From the NCBI GenBank assembly GCA_903873915.1, contig CAIQQH010000079.1:1-37089 (forward strand): a stretch of 37,089 nucleotides of DNA, in the 5' to 3' direction. Below the pieces are notes generated by a model. It saw nothing but the letters and a program-made list of their open reading frames with translations, did not search any database and had not been told where the DNA came from. The first letter of the stretch is position 1. Each line of letters opens with the position of its first letter. Below, in pieces: positions 8,327 to 18,000 of this stretch. This DNA comes from an uncultured Flavobacteriia bacterium (GTDB taxonomy: Bacteria; Bacteroidota; Bacteroidia; Flavobacteriales_D; Crocinitomicaceae). The position numbers were made by a program, and so were the translations under genes.

Positions 8327-9247
8327 TTAAAATATTTTTATTCCATCCAAACTAGCGATGTTTTCTGTAGCAATCCCCATCCAATTCAACATCGTTGGCA
8401 ATAAATCCACACTATTGGCTTGTGGCTGTTGAACGGGGCTATTTAATGCAGGAATACGCACAATCGACCACACCTTCCGCGTTTGAGGTAGTTCGTCTTG
8501 TCCACCATGGCCTGTCCCCTCGCCACCATGATCGGTCGTCAACACCACCATCCATTCTTCACTATAGGTGATTTCTCGGTAATGAATGGCATCCATCAAT
8601 CCTTCTACATAAATATCGGTCTGTTCAATGGCAGAAATATATTCTGGCACATTGGGTGAAAATCCATAAGCATGTCCCGAGTGATCGGTGTCGTCGAAGT
8701 GCAAGGTCATCATGTCAGGACAACAGCCCATGATTTTGTCCAGCGCGGCATAATACAAGGCCTTATCCGAAGTATAGCGTTGTGCATAATCTTCGTTGGA
8801 GGTAATTTTCAGGAAATCGTCCCAGTGGCTCAAAGTAGCCACACTTAGTGTTGGTTTGAATTGTTTCGCCAAAGTAAAAAGATCTGGAAAGTCTTTGTAC
8901 TTATTCTTTCTGAATGAGTTTTCTGTCAAGCCATGTTTTTCTGGCCATACACCGTGTAAAATGGAGCTCCAACCAGGTACACTGACGGTGTAAGGACCTC
9001 GATCCGTATTCCAACATACATAGGCCTGCTGCACCAAACTGTCCATTCCCGGGGTATTGGCTGTTTGCAAGGCGTCGGTGCGCAAGCCGTCAATGCCGAT
9101 AAATAGAACCTTGCGCACAGGTTCAGTCCCTGGAACACAATGGGTGCGTATTTCTTTTTTTGCATTGAAGTGATCTGCACAAGCGGATAGACCTAAAATG
9201 AAAAGCCCAATGATTGCCGCGAAAAAAAGCTTATTGTTGAAGCGCAT
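8327..9247 (-). CDS. Type I phosphodiesterase / nucleotide pyrophosphatase-like lipoprotein (alkaline phosphatase superfamily)
   Basis: 306 aa from the ATG at 9247; a longer frame reaches 9325, but 9247 places a lipoprotein signal at the N-terminus (hydrophobic segment, lipobox LSAC with Cys23). The catalytic set of the NPP-type alkaline phosphatase superfamily is present: metal ligand Asp53 in FIGIDGLRTDA, candidate nucleophile Ser89 in PYTVSVPGWSS (with HGVWPEKHGL after it), DDTDHSGH (185-192), DHGG (239-242) and a further His247. It would hydrolyse phosphodiester or pyrophosphate bonds at the cell surface or in the periplasm; the substrate is not readable. It is divergent to the ADP-ribosylglycohydrolase gene, 220 bp away. 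NPP enzymes can act on nucleotide sugars or ADP-ribose-like substrates, but a link to that neighbour is speculative. Confidence 0.85.
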   Translation of the reverse strand: MRFNNKLFFAAIIGLFILGLSACADHFNAKKEIRTHCVPGTEPVRKVLFIGIDGLRTDALQTANTPGMDSLVQQAYVCWNTDRGPYTVSVPGWSSILHGVWPEKHGLTENSFRKNKYKDFPDLFTLAKQFKPTLSVATLSHWDDFLKITSNEDYAQRYTSDKALYYAALDKIMGCCPDMMTLHFDDTDHSGHAYGFSPNVPEYISAIEQTDIYVEGLMDAIHYREITYSEEWMVVLTTDHGGEGTGHGGQDELPQTRKVWSIVRIPALNSPVQQPQANSVDLLPTMLNWMGIATENIASLDGIKIF

Positions 9248-9467
9248 AGCGTTAATTAGAATCTTAAGTAAAAATAGGACAAGAGATTCGAATAAATCGT
9301 TGGGAGGATTGTTCATTTCAGCCATCTTTGTGAATTACATCCAAGGATCAAGATTCCTTTGGAATTTTTCAAAGCATTTTTATGAATTCGAAAGGGTTAA
9401 ATTTGAAAAACAAGAACGTATTTTTAACGACAAATACGCTTGAATCATACCAATAATTGACATACCC

Positions 9468-10271
9468 ATGGAAAATCAAATAGCCCCTTTATTGATTGGC
9501 GCCCTTGCCGGAGACATCATCGGATCACGATTTGAGCGCTACAACATCAAAAGCACAGAGTTTGACTTGTTTCAAAGAAGTTCCCACTTCACCGACGATA
9601 CCGTATTGACCATTGCGACAGCAGAAAGCATATTAAACAAGTCTTCAATTGTGGAGGCATTTCAGAAATATGGACGCAGGTATCCCAATGCAGGGTATGG
9701 TGGGACATTTTATCGGTGGATTTTTGAGGAGAATCCTCAACCCTATAATTCGTGGGGCAACGGATCTGCGATGCGCGTCAGTCCTGTGGGCCACGCCTAT
9801 TCTTCGGAAGAGGAGGTCTTGGAACAAGCAAAGAAGTCAGCGGAAGTGAGCCACAATCATGAAGAAGGAATCAAAGGAGCTCAAGCTACAGCGATGTGTG
9901 TTTTTCTAGCGCGAATGGGCCACAGCAAAGATGAAATAAGACGCTATGTCGAGAGCAATTTTGGCTACGATTTATCCATCTCACTCGATGAAATTCGCCC
10001 GAACTATTATTTTGACGTCAGCTGCCAAGGTTCTGTTCCACATGCCATTCGGGCCTTTTTAGAAAGTAAGGATTTCGAAAGCGCAATCCGCTTGGCCATC
10101 TCCATTGGTGGTGACAGCGACACCATCGCGTGCATAAGCGGTGGAATCGCACAGGCATATTACAAATACATTCCAGAGGAGATTGTTCAGGGGGTGTTGG
10201 AACGACTTCCGAGTGAACTGTTAGATGTTGTGCTGCAGTTTGATGAGAAGTACAATCTTCGACAGGCTTAG
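9468..10271 (+). CDS. ADP-ribosylglycohydrolase family protein (DraG-like)
   Basis: 267 aa, start ATG 9468. The two metal-binding signatures of the DraG/ARH family are visible: FTDDT (41-45) and GGDSDT (214-219), along with the N-terminal GALAGDIIGSRFE. The length matches single-domain family members. These dinuclear Mg/Mn enzymes remove ADP-ribose from modified proteins or nucleic acids, or hydrolyse related compounds. No signal peptide is seen, so it is cytoplasmic. A macrodomain gene about 3 kb downstream (12622-13209) encodes a second potential ADP-ribose-processing protein, but the two are on opposite strands and not in one operon. No ADP-ribosyltransferase was recognised in the window. 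Confidence 0.9.
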   Translation: MENQIAPLLIGALAGDIIGSRFERYNIKSTEFDLFQRSSHFTDDTVLTIATAESILNKSSIVEAFQKYGRRYPNAGYGGTFYRWIFEENPQPYNSWGNGSAMRVSPVGHAYSSEEEVLEQAKKSAEVSHNHEEGIKGAQATAMCVFLARMGHSKDEIRRYVESNFGYDLSISLDEIRPNYYFDVSCQGSVPHAIRAFLESKDFESAIRLAISIGGDSDTIACISGGIAQAYYKYIPEEIVQGVLERLPSELLDVVLQFDEKYNLRQA

Positions 10272-10772
10272 CGACCCTTCGGTAAACCCAGTGTAAAAAA
10301 ATGAGAACGAAAGCTGTGCAATCATCGCTCTGCATTTTCGTTCTGATGTTCGACCCCGATGAGGTCACTAAACAGAGCGAAAAACAGAACGTAAAGCGCT
10401 TCAATTTTTTCACTGTCTTTAAAAGTGTGAGTTGGAGCCCCGAAGAATCGGGACAAAATGTGAGGGCTACACAATCCTCGCTCTCGCTCTCACACTGTAT
10501 ATCCCGTCGGCATGTCCGCCGAGGCGGGGGTCGAACCAATCTCGATAAAAGTAATGATTGACAGCTTGTGTATGAGTCAATCCCCACTCTAGCTCTCACA
10601 TCTTGTCCCGATACTTCGGGACTCACACTGTATATCCTCTCACCTCCAATTAAGTAGTTCTACGCAATTGTGAAATACTCCCTGTTATTGTTCATATCAT
10701 TTGTTTTTTGATTGCCCCACATTTGATCCATGAATGCAAATCCCTCACGGAAGTTGCTTCAAAAAAACGGGT
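10272..10772. other. Repeat-rich intergenic region, no gene seen
   Basis: This 500-bp stretch has no convincing coding sequence, although spurious frames of up to about 200 codons exist on the minus strand. It holds a 9-bp inverted repeat (AGAACGAAA 10304-10312, TTTCGTTCT 10336-10344), CCCGA-N4-TCGGG (10439-10452), CCGCC-GA-GGCGG (10516-10527), a perfect GTCCCGA-TACT-TCGGGAC hairpin (10605-10622) and a 16-bp direct repeat, CTCACACTGTATATCC, at 10489-10504 and 10622-10637. The look is of dispersed REP-like palindromes, common between genes in Bacteroidota. The promoter of the downstream T9SS protein should lie near its right end. Confidence 0.6.
10489..10637. repeat. 16-bp direct repeat, 133 bp apart, with REP-like palindromes between
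   Basis: CTCACACTGTATATCC is present exactly at 10489-10504 and 10622-10637. Each copy is preceded by a similar tract (CGCTCTCGCTCTCAC and CCACTCTAGCTCTCAC) and lies near a TCGGG/CCCGA palindrome, so the region looks like a diverged duplication of a palindromic element. It does not encode protein. Confidence 0.6.
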
Positions 10773-12584
10773 ATGAAAAAGGTGAATTTTTTAAAAGGTA
10801 TTGTCGCTTGTACGGCCCTGGTCTTTCTGCCAGGTCTAGCATCAGGCGTCTTTGCACAGGCATACAATGTCTCGTACAATGCCATAAACTTTGGTGGCAC
10901 GGGTGTCACCATCACAAACAAGGTGGGTACGGGGGTCGCAGTCGGCAACATTGTGTTGTATCAAAATGTCATAAACATCGGCGGCCAACAAATCGATGCA
11001 ATTGTGCGCACGCAAGAAATATCGAATGTGACCTTCACGACCTACGATCAAGCCGGAACAGGAACCGGATACACCAACAACCTCGCGAATTATTTTTCGC
11101 CACAGTTTACCATTGGAACAGGAGGGGGATATGCCGTATTTAAAATCCAGTTTGTTTTAGGAGGGTCATACAACAACACAACAAACACGGGAACCTTAGT
11201 TACGCTTCAAAATGTACGACTAAATACCTATGATATCGACGGAAATGGAACTACAGGCACAAACCAATACAATGAGTTTGGAGGATTTTCTTCCTCCGAA
11301 TTGGGGAGCCCAACAAATCTGACCATGACCTACAATGCCACGCTTGGCTTGACAAAATTCAGATCCACCTCATCCACCAACACAACTGACGCTACAGATG
11401 TGAAAAATCGTGTTCGCGTGACCTATGGTTACATGTCGGAGTTTACAACAAAAGTTGGTGCCGAGGGAAGTGGCGCGGCCTATTTCTTCTTGGATTTTTC
11501 AGCTGGTGCAACATTTACAACGGCTGTTTCATATTCAGCGCCATCACTGGATTTAAATACGGCCACAGCCGGATTAGACAATGAGGTAATGATGATTGCC
11601 CCAGCAAGCAAGAATTTTTCATCAGGAACAACAAACATTACCTATACAGGCTCAACGCTCGACAACCTTAAAATAGCGTTTGAGTCGGCTCAGGTTTATG
11701 ATGGTACCAATGAGAACTTTGTGATAAGTGGCGCCACTTCTGGTGGAACGATTGGCTTAAAATTCACCAATGGGCAAGCAATACCAAATGTGGTTTATGG
11801 TGGTGTATCATACATCGTTGCAGCCAGTGTTTCCAGCGGAACAAGCACTTTGGTTTTTACAAAAAGCGGAGGAGGAACCCTTACACTTGCTCAAGTAGAG
11901 GCTTTGTTGGATGCCCTTCAATATCAAAATACCTTGAGTTCAGCAACAAAGGGATTGCGCACCTACAATGTGACCACCCTTTCAGCAAGTTTTGAAACAG
12001 CGGTTGCTCAATTCCGCGTGAACATTGATACACCCTTGCCGACAGATTTGATTTCATTTTCTGCAGCGTGCAAAGATGATCATACAGTGGTTTCTTGGCA
12101 AACGGCAACGGAACACAATTCAGCTCTTTTTGTCCTCGAACGAAGTATAAACGGTCAAGATTGGGTAGAAGCGACAACAGTAGAGTCTGCCGGTAACAGC
12201 ACCACAAAAATTGACTACACCTACGATGATTATGCAGCCCTTCGCTTTGAAGGATATTATCGCCTCACACAAATCGACAACGATGGCGTGCAAAAAGTGT
12301 ACGATCCCATTCATGCCAGTTGCGCAGAAAGGGATGCTTTGGTAAGCGTTTATCCAAATCCAACAGAAGGAGATTTTTCTTTGGAATTGAATGCCTCTGC
12401 GAAAGGAAATGCCACGTTTACCCTTGTAGATGCAAACAATCAACTGCTGAAATCAGGATCCATCGACTTAGCAAATGGGATAAACCAGATTCATATCTCT
12501 GGTGCAGAACTGAGCCATGGCATGTACTACTTGCGCGTAGACTGGAATGGACAGACTTTGGTGAAGAAGGTTGTTGTGCGATAA
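10773..12584 (+). CDS. Secreted T9SS substrate with type A C-terminal sorting domain
   Basis: 603 aa from ATG 10773, chosen because it gives a standard Sec signal peptide (MKKVNFLKGIVACTALVFLP, cleavage near VFAQA, about residue 29); an upstream in-frame ATG at 10734 would spoil it. The body is rich in Thr, Asn, Gly and Ser. Residues about 300-420 resemble the end of a bacterial cadherin/VCBS-type module (TLTLAQVEALLDALQYQN, then GLRTYNVTT). A linker, PTDLISFSAACKDDHTVVSW, precedes a fibronectin-like segment common before T9SS tails. From about residue 523 (VSVYPNPTEGDFSLEL) to the C-terminal VKKVVVR lies the type A sorting domain that directs export through the T9SS and surface attachment. 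No enzymatic motif was found, so the biochemical role is unknown. Confidence 0.85.
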   Translation: MKKVNFLKGIVACTALVFLPGLASGVFAQAYNVSYNAINFGGTGVTITNKVGTGVAVGNIVLYQNVINIGGQQIDAIVRTQEISNVTFTTYDQAGTGTGYTNNLANYFSPQFTIGTGGGYAVFKIQFVLGGSYNNTTNTGTLVTLQNVRLNTYDIDGNGTTGTNQYNEFGGFSSSELGSPTNLTMTYNATLGLTKFRSTSSTNTTDATDVKNRVRVTYGYMSEFTTKVGAEGSGAAYFFLDFSAGATFTTAVSYSAPSLDLNTATAGLDNEVMMIAPASKNFSSGTTNITYTGSTLDNLKIAFESAQVYDGTNENFVISGATSGGTIGLKFTNGQAIPNVVYGGVSYIVAASVSSGTSTLVFTKSGGGTLTLAQVEALLDALQYQNTLSSATKGLRTYNVTTLSASFETAVAQFRVNIDTPLPTDLISFSAACKDDHTVVSWQTATEHNSALFVLERSINGQDWVEATTVESAGNSTTKIDYTYDDYAALRFEGYYRLTQIDNDGVQKVYDPIHASCAERDALVSVYPNPTEGDFSLELNASAKGNATFTLVDANNQLLKSGSIDLANGINQIHISGAELSHGMYYLRVDWNGQTLVKKVVVR

Positions 12585-12621
12585 CTCCGGTCGCAAACAC
12601 GAACCTAGGTCTTGTCTACGA

Positions 12622-13209
12622 TTAAATGCCTTTGCGCAAGCTATAAATGTTTTCCCAAGACAAATCTGTCAATGGCTCAATGACAGATGCATAGGCGCGC
12701 TCCATCTGTCTGGCAACTTTCTCAAAAGGAACTTGACCAGTTAGAGCCCCCAAACCAGGGCAAGCAATGCTTTTAATTTTTTGATTACTCGTAAGGTTGT
12801 GGTGATGCACTGCCAAAAGCGTTGCGCGCATTCCGTGATACACATTGTCGGTATGCGCGATAATATCTGGGATACGCATCGTAGGGGTATGCGCGAGATA
12901 GGGGTGCTTCTCGTGATAGGTTGGAATTATAAAGCTAGAACCAATCGGCTGTTCACCCAAGTAATGTGCAACAATATGCGCTTGAACGCGGTCCATGAGC
13001 TGCTGTCCGAAATAATCTGTGATGTGTTTGTCGATCCCCCCGTCCATCTGTCCATAGGAATTTGCTGCACTCACCATGCAATCGTAAGCAGGAATGTTTT
13101 GAAAATAGTCATGGACGACTTCTACATTTTCGTGGTATGCAAATGCTGCTTCCCAGGCCGCGCACATGTGTGGATTGACATCCACCAAAATCAATTTTAA
13201 ATTATTCAT
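12622..13209 (-). CDS. Macrodomain protein (ADP-ribose-binding or hydrolysing)
   Basis: 195 aa from ATG 13209; the frame extends to 13293, but residues before MNNLKLILVD do not look like the family. The macrodomain signature is VSAANSYGQMDGGID (46-60), equivalent to the NAAN...GGGVD loop that holds ADP-ribose, followed by a helix, a strand (SSFIIPTY, 91-98) and a late loop PGLGALTGQVP (151-161) at the usual place of the phosphate-binding loop. It belongs to the branch whose Asn-Ser-x-Gly-x-Met-Asp-Gly-Gly motif also occurs in phage-related proteins. Cytoplasmic. It lies about 2.3 kb from an ADP-ribosylglycohydrolase gene. Whether it hydrolyses or only binds ADP-ribose cannot be told. It is convergent with the T9SS protein gene, 37 bp away, with no obvious terminator between. 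Confidence 0.75.
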   Translation of the reverse strand: MNNLKLILVDVNPHMCAAWEAAFAYHENVEVVHDYFQNIPAYDCMVSAANSYGQMDGGIDKHITDYFGQQLMDRVQAHIVAHYLGEQPIGSSFIIPTYHEKHPYLAHTPTMRIPDIIAHTDNVYHGMRATLLAVHHHNLTSNQKIKSIACPGLGALTGQVPFEKVARQMERAYASVIEPLTDLSWENIYSLRKGI

Positions 13210-13498
13210 CGCTTCTAAGTTTTGGCACAAAGAAAGCAGCGAGCTCCGTATAGGTGATACCGAAAAATAATTTAGATAAAAATGTAAGAGCAAAACCCCT
13301 GTTTTATGCAGTTTTTACCAAAATCCAAACGCTTAATTCAAAAAAATATTCCAAACAGGTTTTTTTCTTACAAAAATTTACTATATTATTGTAAAGTGCT
13401 CGTCAGCTGACACATCAATCGTTTGATTTATTTAATTCTTAAAGTTACCTTAAAAAGTGACCTAGAAAAGTATTGTCTAATCTTTAAACTATCTTAGT

Positions 13499-13867
13499 AT
13501 GTCTCAAAAACTTGTCCCAATCAAAGGTTCTGATCGTTCATTTTCAATCGTTCGACGTCGCGTTCAAATCGCACCAAACAAAAAAAACAAATCTGGATTT
13601 TCATACGAAAATCAAATGGACACAACCGCCACAAGAGTTGCCTATTCTACTTTTGTGTCTTCTCTCCCTGCGTCTCCAGGTTCACTCATCATGTACAAGA
13701 AAGTGAGAGGAATTTTAGTGCCCAGCGAAGTGCTAAGGTCTGATGAAAATTTGCGCCAATTGTTTTCGAGTCCGAAAGGCGACGCAAATCGCTATTCCTT
13801 GCTCCTAAGCCATCTCAATAATGGCTGCGACGCAATCGTAATTCAACTCGTGCGCCCAGCGAGTTGA
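13499..13867 (+). CDS. Hypothetical 122-aa protein
   Basis: I do not recognise a family. The N-terminal third is strongly basic (DRSFSIVRRRVQIAPNKKNK, residues 11-30) and Ser/Thr-rich; the C-terminal half looks like a small mixed fold (MYKKVRGILVPSEVL; LRQLFSSPKGDANRYSLLL; CDAIVIQLVRPAS). No signal peptide or membrane segment is seen, so it is probably cytoplasmic; the basic end could bind nucleic acid (inference). Coding status is supported by an isolated reading frame of host-like codon use, the AT-rich 290-bp upstream region expected of a promoter, and a textbook terminator at its very end (13844-13874) whose stem contains the stop codon. Confidence 0.6.
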   Translation: MSQKLVPIKGSDRSFSIVRRRVQIAPNKKNKSGFSYENQMDTTATRVAYSTFVSSLPASPGSLIMYKKVRGILVPSEVLRSDENLRQLFSSPKGDANRYSLLLSHLNNGCDAIVIQLVRPAS

Positions 13868-13874
13868 GTTTTTT
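13844..13874 (+). terminator. Intrinsic terminator containing the stop codon of the 122-aa gene
   Basis: CAACTCG (13844-13850) and CGAGTTG (13860-13866) form a perfect 7-bp stem with a 9-nt loop, followed by a six-T run at 13869-13874. The 3' arm encodes the last Ser codon and most of the TGA stop (13865-13867). The terminating ribosome would therefore sit on the hairpin. Confidence 0.75.
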
Positions 13875-13929
13875 ACCAAAATGAATGTGCAAAGAAATTG
13901 TACATTCGTGCCTCACAAGCACAGTACCC

Positions 13930-15060
13930 ATGTCAAAACTTCTCTCTCTAATTCACACGGTTCTCATCATTCTCGTTCTGCTTCTCCCTCTGTTTTCCCT
14001 TTCGCAGTACCCTGATTCCATTCGCCTCAACGAGGTGCGTTTTCTCACCTCGCACAACAGCTACAAGCGAAAGCCAGATCCAAAGATTCTAAAGTTCCTT
14101 TCTCACTTTAAAAAACAACTCGGCAAAGACATGGACCCCATTCAAATGGATTATGGCCACGCCTTGCTGACTGAACAAATGAACACTTACCACATCAACG
14201 GTTTCGAACTCGATGTGAACTACGATCCTCAAGGTGGACATTTTGTGAAACGTAGGATTAACTTTTTTATCGGAGGACTCAAACAGAAATCACGCGATTC
14301 CTTGCTACTAAAACCAGGATTTAAGATTCTCCATATCGCCGATGTGGACTACGAATCAAATTATACCACCTTCGTTCAAGCACTCACTGAAATTCGAAAC
14401 TGGAGCGCACTGCACCCCAATCACACCCCGATTTTTATCAACATCGAAATCAAACGAGATGCCCCTGCGGACTATTCGAAAGCGCTAGACTTTTTGGGCT
14501 TCAATAAATCCATTCCTTTTGTTCCCGAAGCACTCAACGACCTCGATGCTGAAATCCATTCAGTGTTTGATCAATACCCAGAAATGCTTTATACTCCAGC
14601 ACATTTGCGAGACACCTTTCTTACGACTGTTTCTCGGTTGAATACCGCTGGATGGCCAACATTGAACGAAACACGGGGTAAGGTTTTCATTGTCCTCGAT
14701 GGAGATTTCCAAGAGCTCTATACGACAGCTTTGACGAATAGAATAGATCGGCCCATGTTTGTCTATGGTCAACCGGGAGCGCCTGAAACGGCTTTTGTGA
14801 TCCGCAACGAACCACAAGGCAAAGAAGAGGAAATCCGTGCGTTAACGGAGATGTACATGGTGCGAACACGAACTGATGCAGGAACCCTCGAGGCCAGAAG
14901 TCAAGATTACTCGCGCTACAATGCGGTGATTCAAAGTCAAGCGCAAATTATCACCACGGATTATTACCGCGCCGATCCACTACTTAGCCCTTTTGTTGTG
15001 TCCATCCAACAATTCAAACAAAATGCCTTACACTTGTTCTTGCGCAGTAGTGGGCTCTAA
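13930..15060 (+). CDS. Secreted Ca2+-dependent PI-PLC-like phosphodiesterase
   Basis: 376 aa from ATG 13930, chosen because it starts a signal peptide (MSKLLSLIHTVLIILVLLLP, cleavage near residue 26); an in-frame ATG at 13885 adds 15 non-signal residues. The family is the PI-PLC C1 (Ca2+-dependent phosphoinositide phospholipase C) group of the PLC-like TIM-barrel phosphodiesterases: LNEVRFLTSHNSYKR (33-47) with catalytic-type His42, FELDVNYD (92-99) with metal-binding Glu/Asp, FKILHIADVDY (131-141) with a second His135, IFINIEIK, GKVFIVLDGDF and the C-terminal VRTRTDAG...QIITTDYYRAD. It would act in the periplasm or outside the cell on phosphoinositides or similar phosphodiesters; the substrate is inferred from the family. 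It is convergent with the giant surface protein gene, only 20 bp apart. Confidence 0.8.
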   Translation: MSKLLSLIHTVLIILVLLLPLFSLSQYPDSIRLNEVRFLTSHNSYKRKPDPKILKFLSHFKKQLGKDMDPIQMDYGHALLTEQMNTYHINGFELDVNYDPQGGHFVKRRINFFIGGLKQKSRDSLLLKPGFKILHIADVDYESNYTTFVQALTEIRNWSALHPNHTPIFINIEIKRDAPADYSKALDFLGFNKSIPFVPEALNDLDAEIHSVFDQYPEMLYTPAHLRDTFLTTVSRLNTAGWPTLNETRGKVFIVLDGDFQELYTTALTNRIDRPMFVYGQPGAPETAFVIRNEPQGKEEEIRALTEMYMVRTRTDAGTLEARSQDYSRYNAVIQSQAQIITTDYYRADPLLSPFVVSIQQFKQNALHLFLRSSGL

Positions 15061-15080
15061 TCGCTCTCGTTCTGATAAAG

Positions 15081-18000
15081 TTATCTCAACAAAGTAACGT
15101 GCCCCACATACTCATAGGCATCTTCATTCTGTAGTCCCGTAAATCGAATCTTCCAGGTATAGACTCCGTCTTGGGCATAACCATCAGAACTTCCAGTAAT
15201 CAATCCTTCAAGCGCATCTGGATAGCTTCCATCCCAACCAACGAGTGGATCATTGGAATAGAAAACTACCGCTCCCCAACGGTCAAATATGCGCAGCTCG
15301 TAGGACTTCGGATCATATCCAGAGGTCATCACAGGCAAGAACTCATCGTTGGTACCGTCGTTGTTCGGCGTGAAACTGTTCGGAATATAAACGAGTAAGT
15401 CTTCCCAAACCGTAATGGTGAGGATCATGCTGTCGTAACATCCCAATTCGTTGTAGGCGTATAGCGTTACCACATAATCAGCGGGCTCAGATGGATACAC
15501 ATGCACTGGATTTGTTGACGTGCTTGACGTTCCATCACCGAAATCCCACACATAGGTAAATGCATCTATAGACTGATTCGTGAACTGAACGGTTGGATCA
15601 CTGATCGGTAAACTGTCCGATGAAACAATGAAGTCGGCATTTGGAATGGCATAGGCGCAAACGATGTCTGGCTGAACTAGTGTAATGCTACATCCCGCTT
15701 GATTGGTTACCGTCAAACTTACGTCATAACATCCTGGATCTGGATATTGGTGGTCAACTGAACCTGGCTGGTTTGATGTTTCACCGTCTCCGAAGTTCCA
15801 GAACAATGTGGTTCCTGGCGCAGCGATGAGGTCGCTAAATACGGTGTTGAATACCACACAACCTTCAGGTTCTGAAACAGTAAAATCAACATCTGGGGAT
15901 TGTGACAAGGTAATGTCCATCGAGAAGGAATTGACACAGCCCGTCACTTGGTTGGTACCTGTCAATGTCACCGTGTAGGTGCCTATTGCTGGATAGGAGT
16001 GAACCGGATCTTCGAGGATTGAGGTGTTACCATCGCCAAATGTCCAGGCAAAGTCAAGTCCTGGGTCAGAGGTGTTGTTGAATGGAACGGGAGTGATATT
16101 ACACAAAGCGCCCGAGCCTGTATCGAAGCCAATGATAGGCAATGGATTCACAGTGACAGGAATGGTAAATAGTGGGCCTTTACATCCTGAAGCATTTGCA
16201 GTGGCCATTACGGAGTAGTTAACAAGCTGTGCTGTGGTAGATGGATTCACAAGCACATCATTGATCGTAGAACCATTTTGAATGCTTGTTGTTTCACCGG
16301 TCACGCCGCCATTCGATTGAGCCTGCCAGATAAAGCTAGATGGAAGTGTAGCTGTGATTGGTGTGTTGACATTGTCACCGGAACAAATGGCAACCGGGCC
16401 GTTGGTCACAAGTGGCAATGGGTTCACGAAGACAACAATGTTGAAGATTGGACTCGCACATCCATTGACTATTGAAGTGGCTACGGCCTGATAATCGACC
16501 TGCTGAACACTATTGCTTGTATTCACCAAAAGGTCATTGATGAGGTTCGTAGTTTGAATGGTTGTGCTTTCACCATTGATGTTGATGTTGTTTGTTGCAA
16601 ACCAGTTGAAGCCAGCTGCAACATTCGCTTCCAAGGTCAAATCAACCACTTCACCGCTACAAATCGTTACGGTATCTTCATTCAACAAGGACAATGGAGG
16701 TCTAACAATCACTGCAATCGTTCGTGCAGCACCCACGCAACCCGATGGATCGGCCGTTGGAATTATACTGTAGATGATCAGCTGATTTTGTGTGGTCGTG
16801 TTGATCAACAAATCACTGATGATGTTTCCACTTTGCGCGAAAAGGGTTTCACCGGTCACGTTGGTGTTATCGGTGGCTATCCACGTAAAGGTAGAGGCAA
16901 CATTGGCCGTCAAAATCATATTTACCGCGGCACCACTACAAATTTCAATCGTAGGGTCTGAAGTCACCTCGACATCTGGAACGACTTCAACGGTGAATGT
17001 GGTTGGATTTCCTGAACATCCTTGTGGTGCTGAAACTGGACTCACATGGTAGGTTACGTATTGCATCACTGTGGTCTGGTTTGTCAAGGTATTGATCACG
17101 GTGCTCGATGGCTGTGGGAAGTTCACATCACCGGTGACATTTGGATTCGGATCGGCATACCAGGTAAAGTCAGAGGTGATATTCGCGCTTAACGGAACAT
17201 TTATCGTTTCGCCATTACACACCGTAAAGTTGGCAATCGGTGTTACTATTGGTGAAGGATTTACAGCAATGCTAAAGCTTTGAGGATTTCCTGAACAAGC
17301 AACACCATTGGCACTTGTAAAGACAGGTGTCACAACAAACTGACCTGAAATCTGAGCCGCGGAAGCATTTAATCCTGTGAATGCCGCTATATTTCCTGTA
17401 GCACCAGATCCAACACCAATGGCTGGGTTGGTGTTTGTCCATGTGTAGGATGTTCCTGTTCCGTTAAAGACTATCGCTGCGGTAGATGTTCCATTACACA
17501 CGATTTGATCAGTAGGGTCAGCGACAATTGGGGTCGGGTTAATGCTAATCGTAAAGGTTTGCGTATTTCCTGTGCAAGTAATATTGCTCTGTTCGAAGTA
17601 AGCTGTCACTGTCAGTTGAGCTGTCAAAGCCGCACTGTTTGAACTGTTTTGTGCGAGAAAGGATGGAATGGATCCTGTTCCACTTGCGCCGAGTCCGATG
17701 ATGGGTGAATCGTTGGTCCAGGTATAATAAGTTCCTGTTCCTGTAAACGCTATCGGGGTGGTGATGACGTTGTTACACACAGTTACATTTGCTGGATCTT
17801 GAACTACAGGTGTAGGATTAACTGCAATGGTAAAGAGCTGTGTTGGACCACTACATGTAAGTCCAGCATTGGCATATTGTGGAGTTAATGTTATGCTGGC
17901 AATCACTGGGTTGACACTGGCATTTGTCGTTGTAAAGGAAGAAATGTTTCCTGCTCCATTTGCGCTTAATCCGATTGAAGGTGTGCTGTTCACCCACGTA

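Noticed and set aside
9198-9443. Plus-strand 81-codon frame before the ADP-ribosylglycohydrolase gene
   Set aside because: Half of it is antisense to the lipoprotein start, with no recognisable protein features; the region is better read as divergent promoter space.
10505-10550. tRNA-like T-arm on the minus strand (GGTTCGACCCCCGCC)
   Set aside because: No cloverleaf, anticodon arm or acceptor stem could be built around it; the sequence is better explained by the GC-rich palindromic repeat.
10018-10626. Minus-strand frame of 202 codons overlapping the ADP-ribosylglycohydrolase gene
   Set aside because: It is antisense to a well-supported gene and runs through palindromic repeats, with a Cys/Arg/Ser-rich translation unlike a real protein.
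10730-12625. Alternative frames within the T9SS protein gene (137, 107, 108 and 101 codons)
   Set aside because: Shadows of the well-supported 603-aa frame; the 603-aa protein has a signal peptide and sorting domain.
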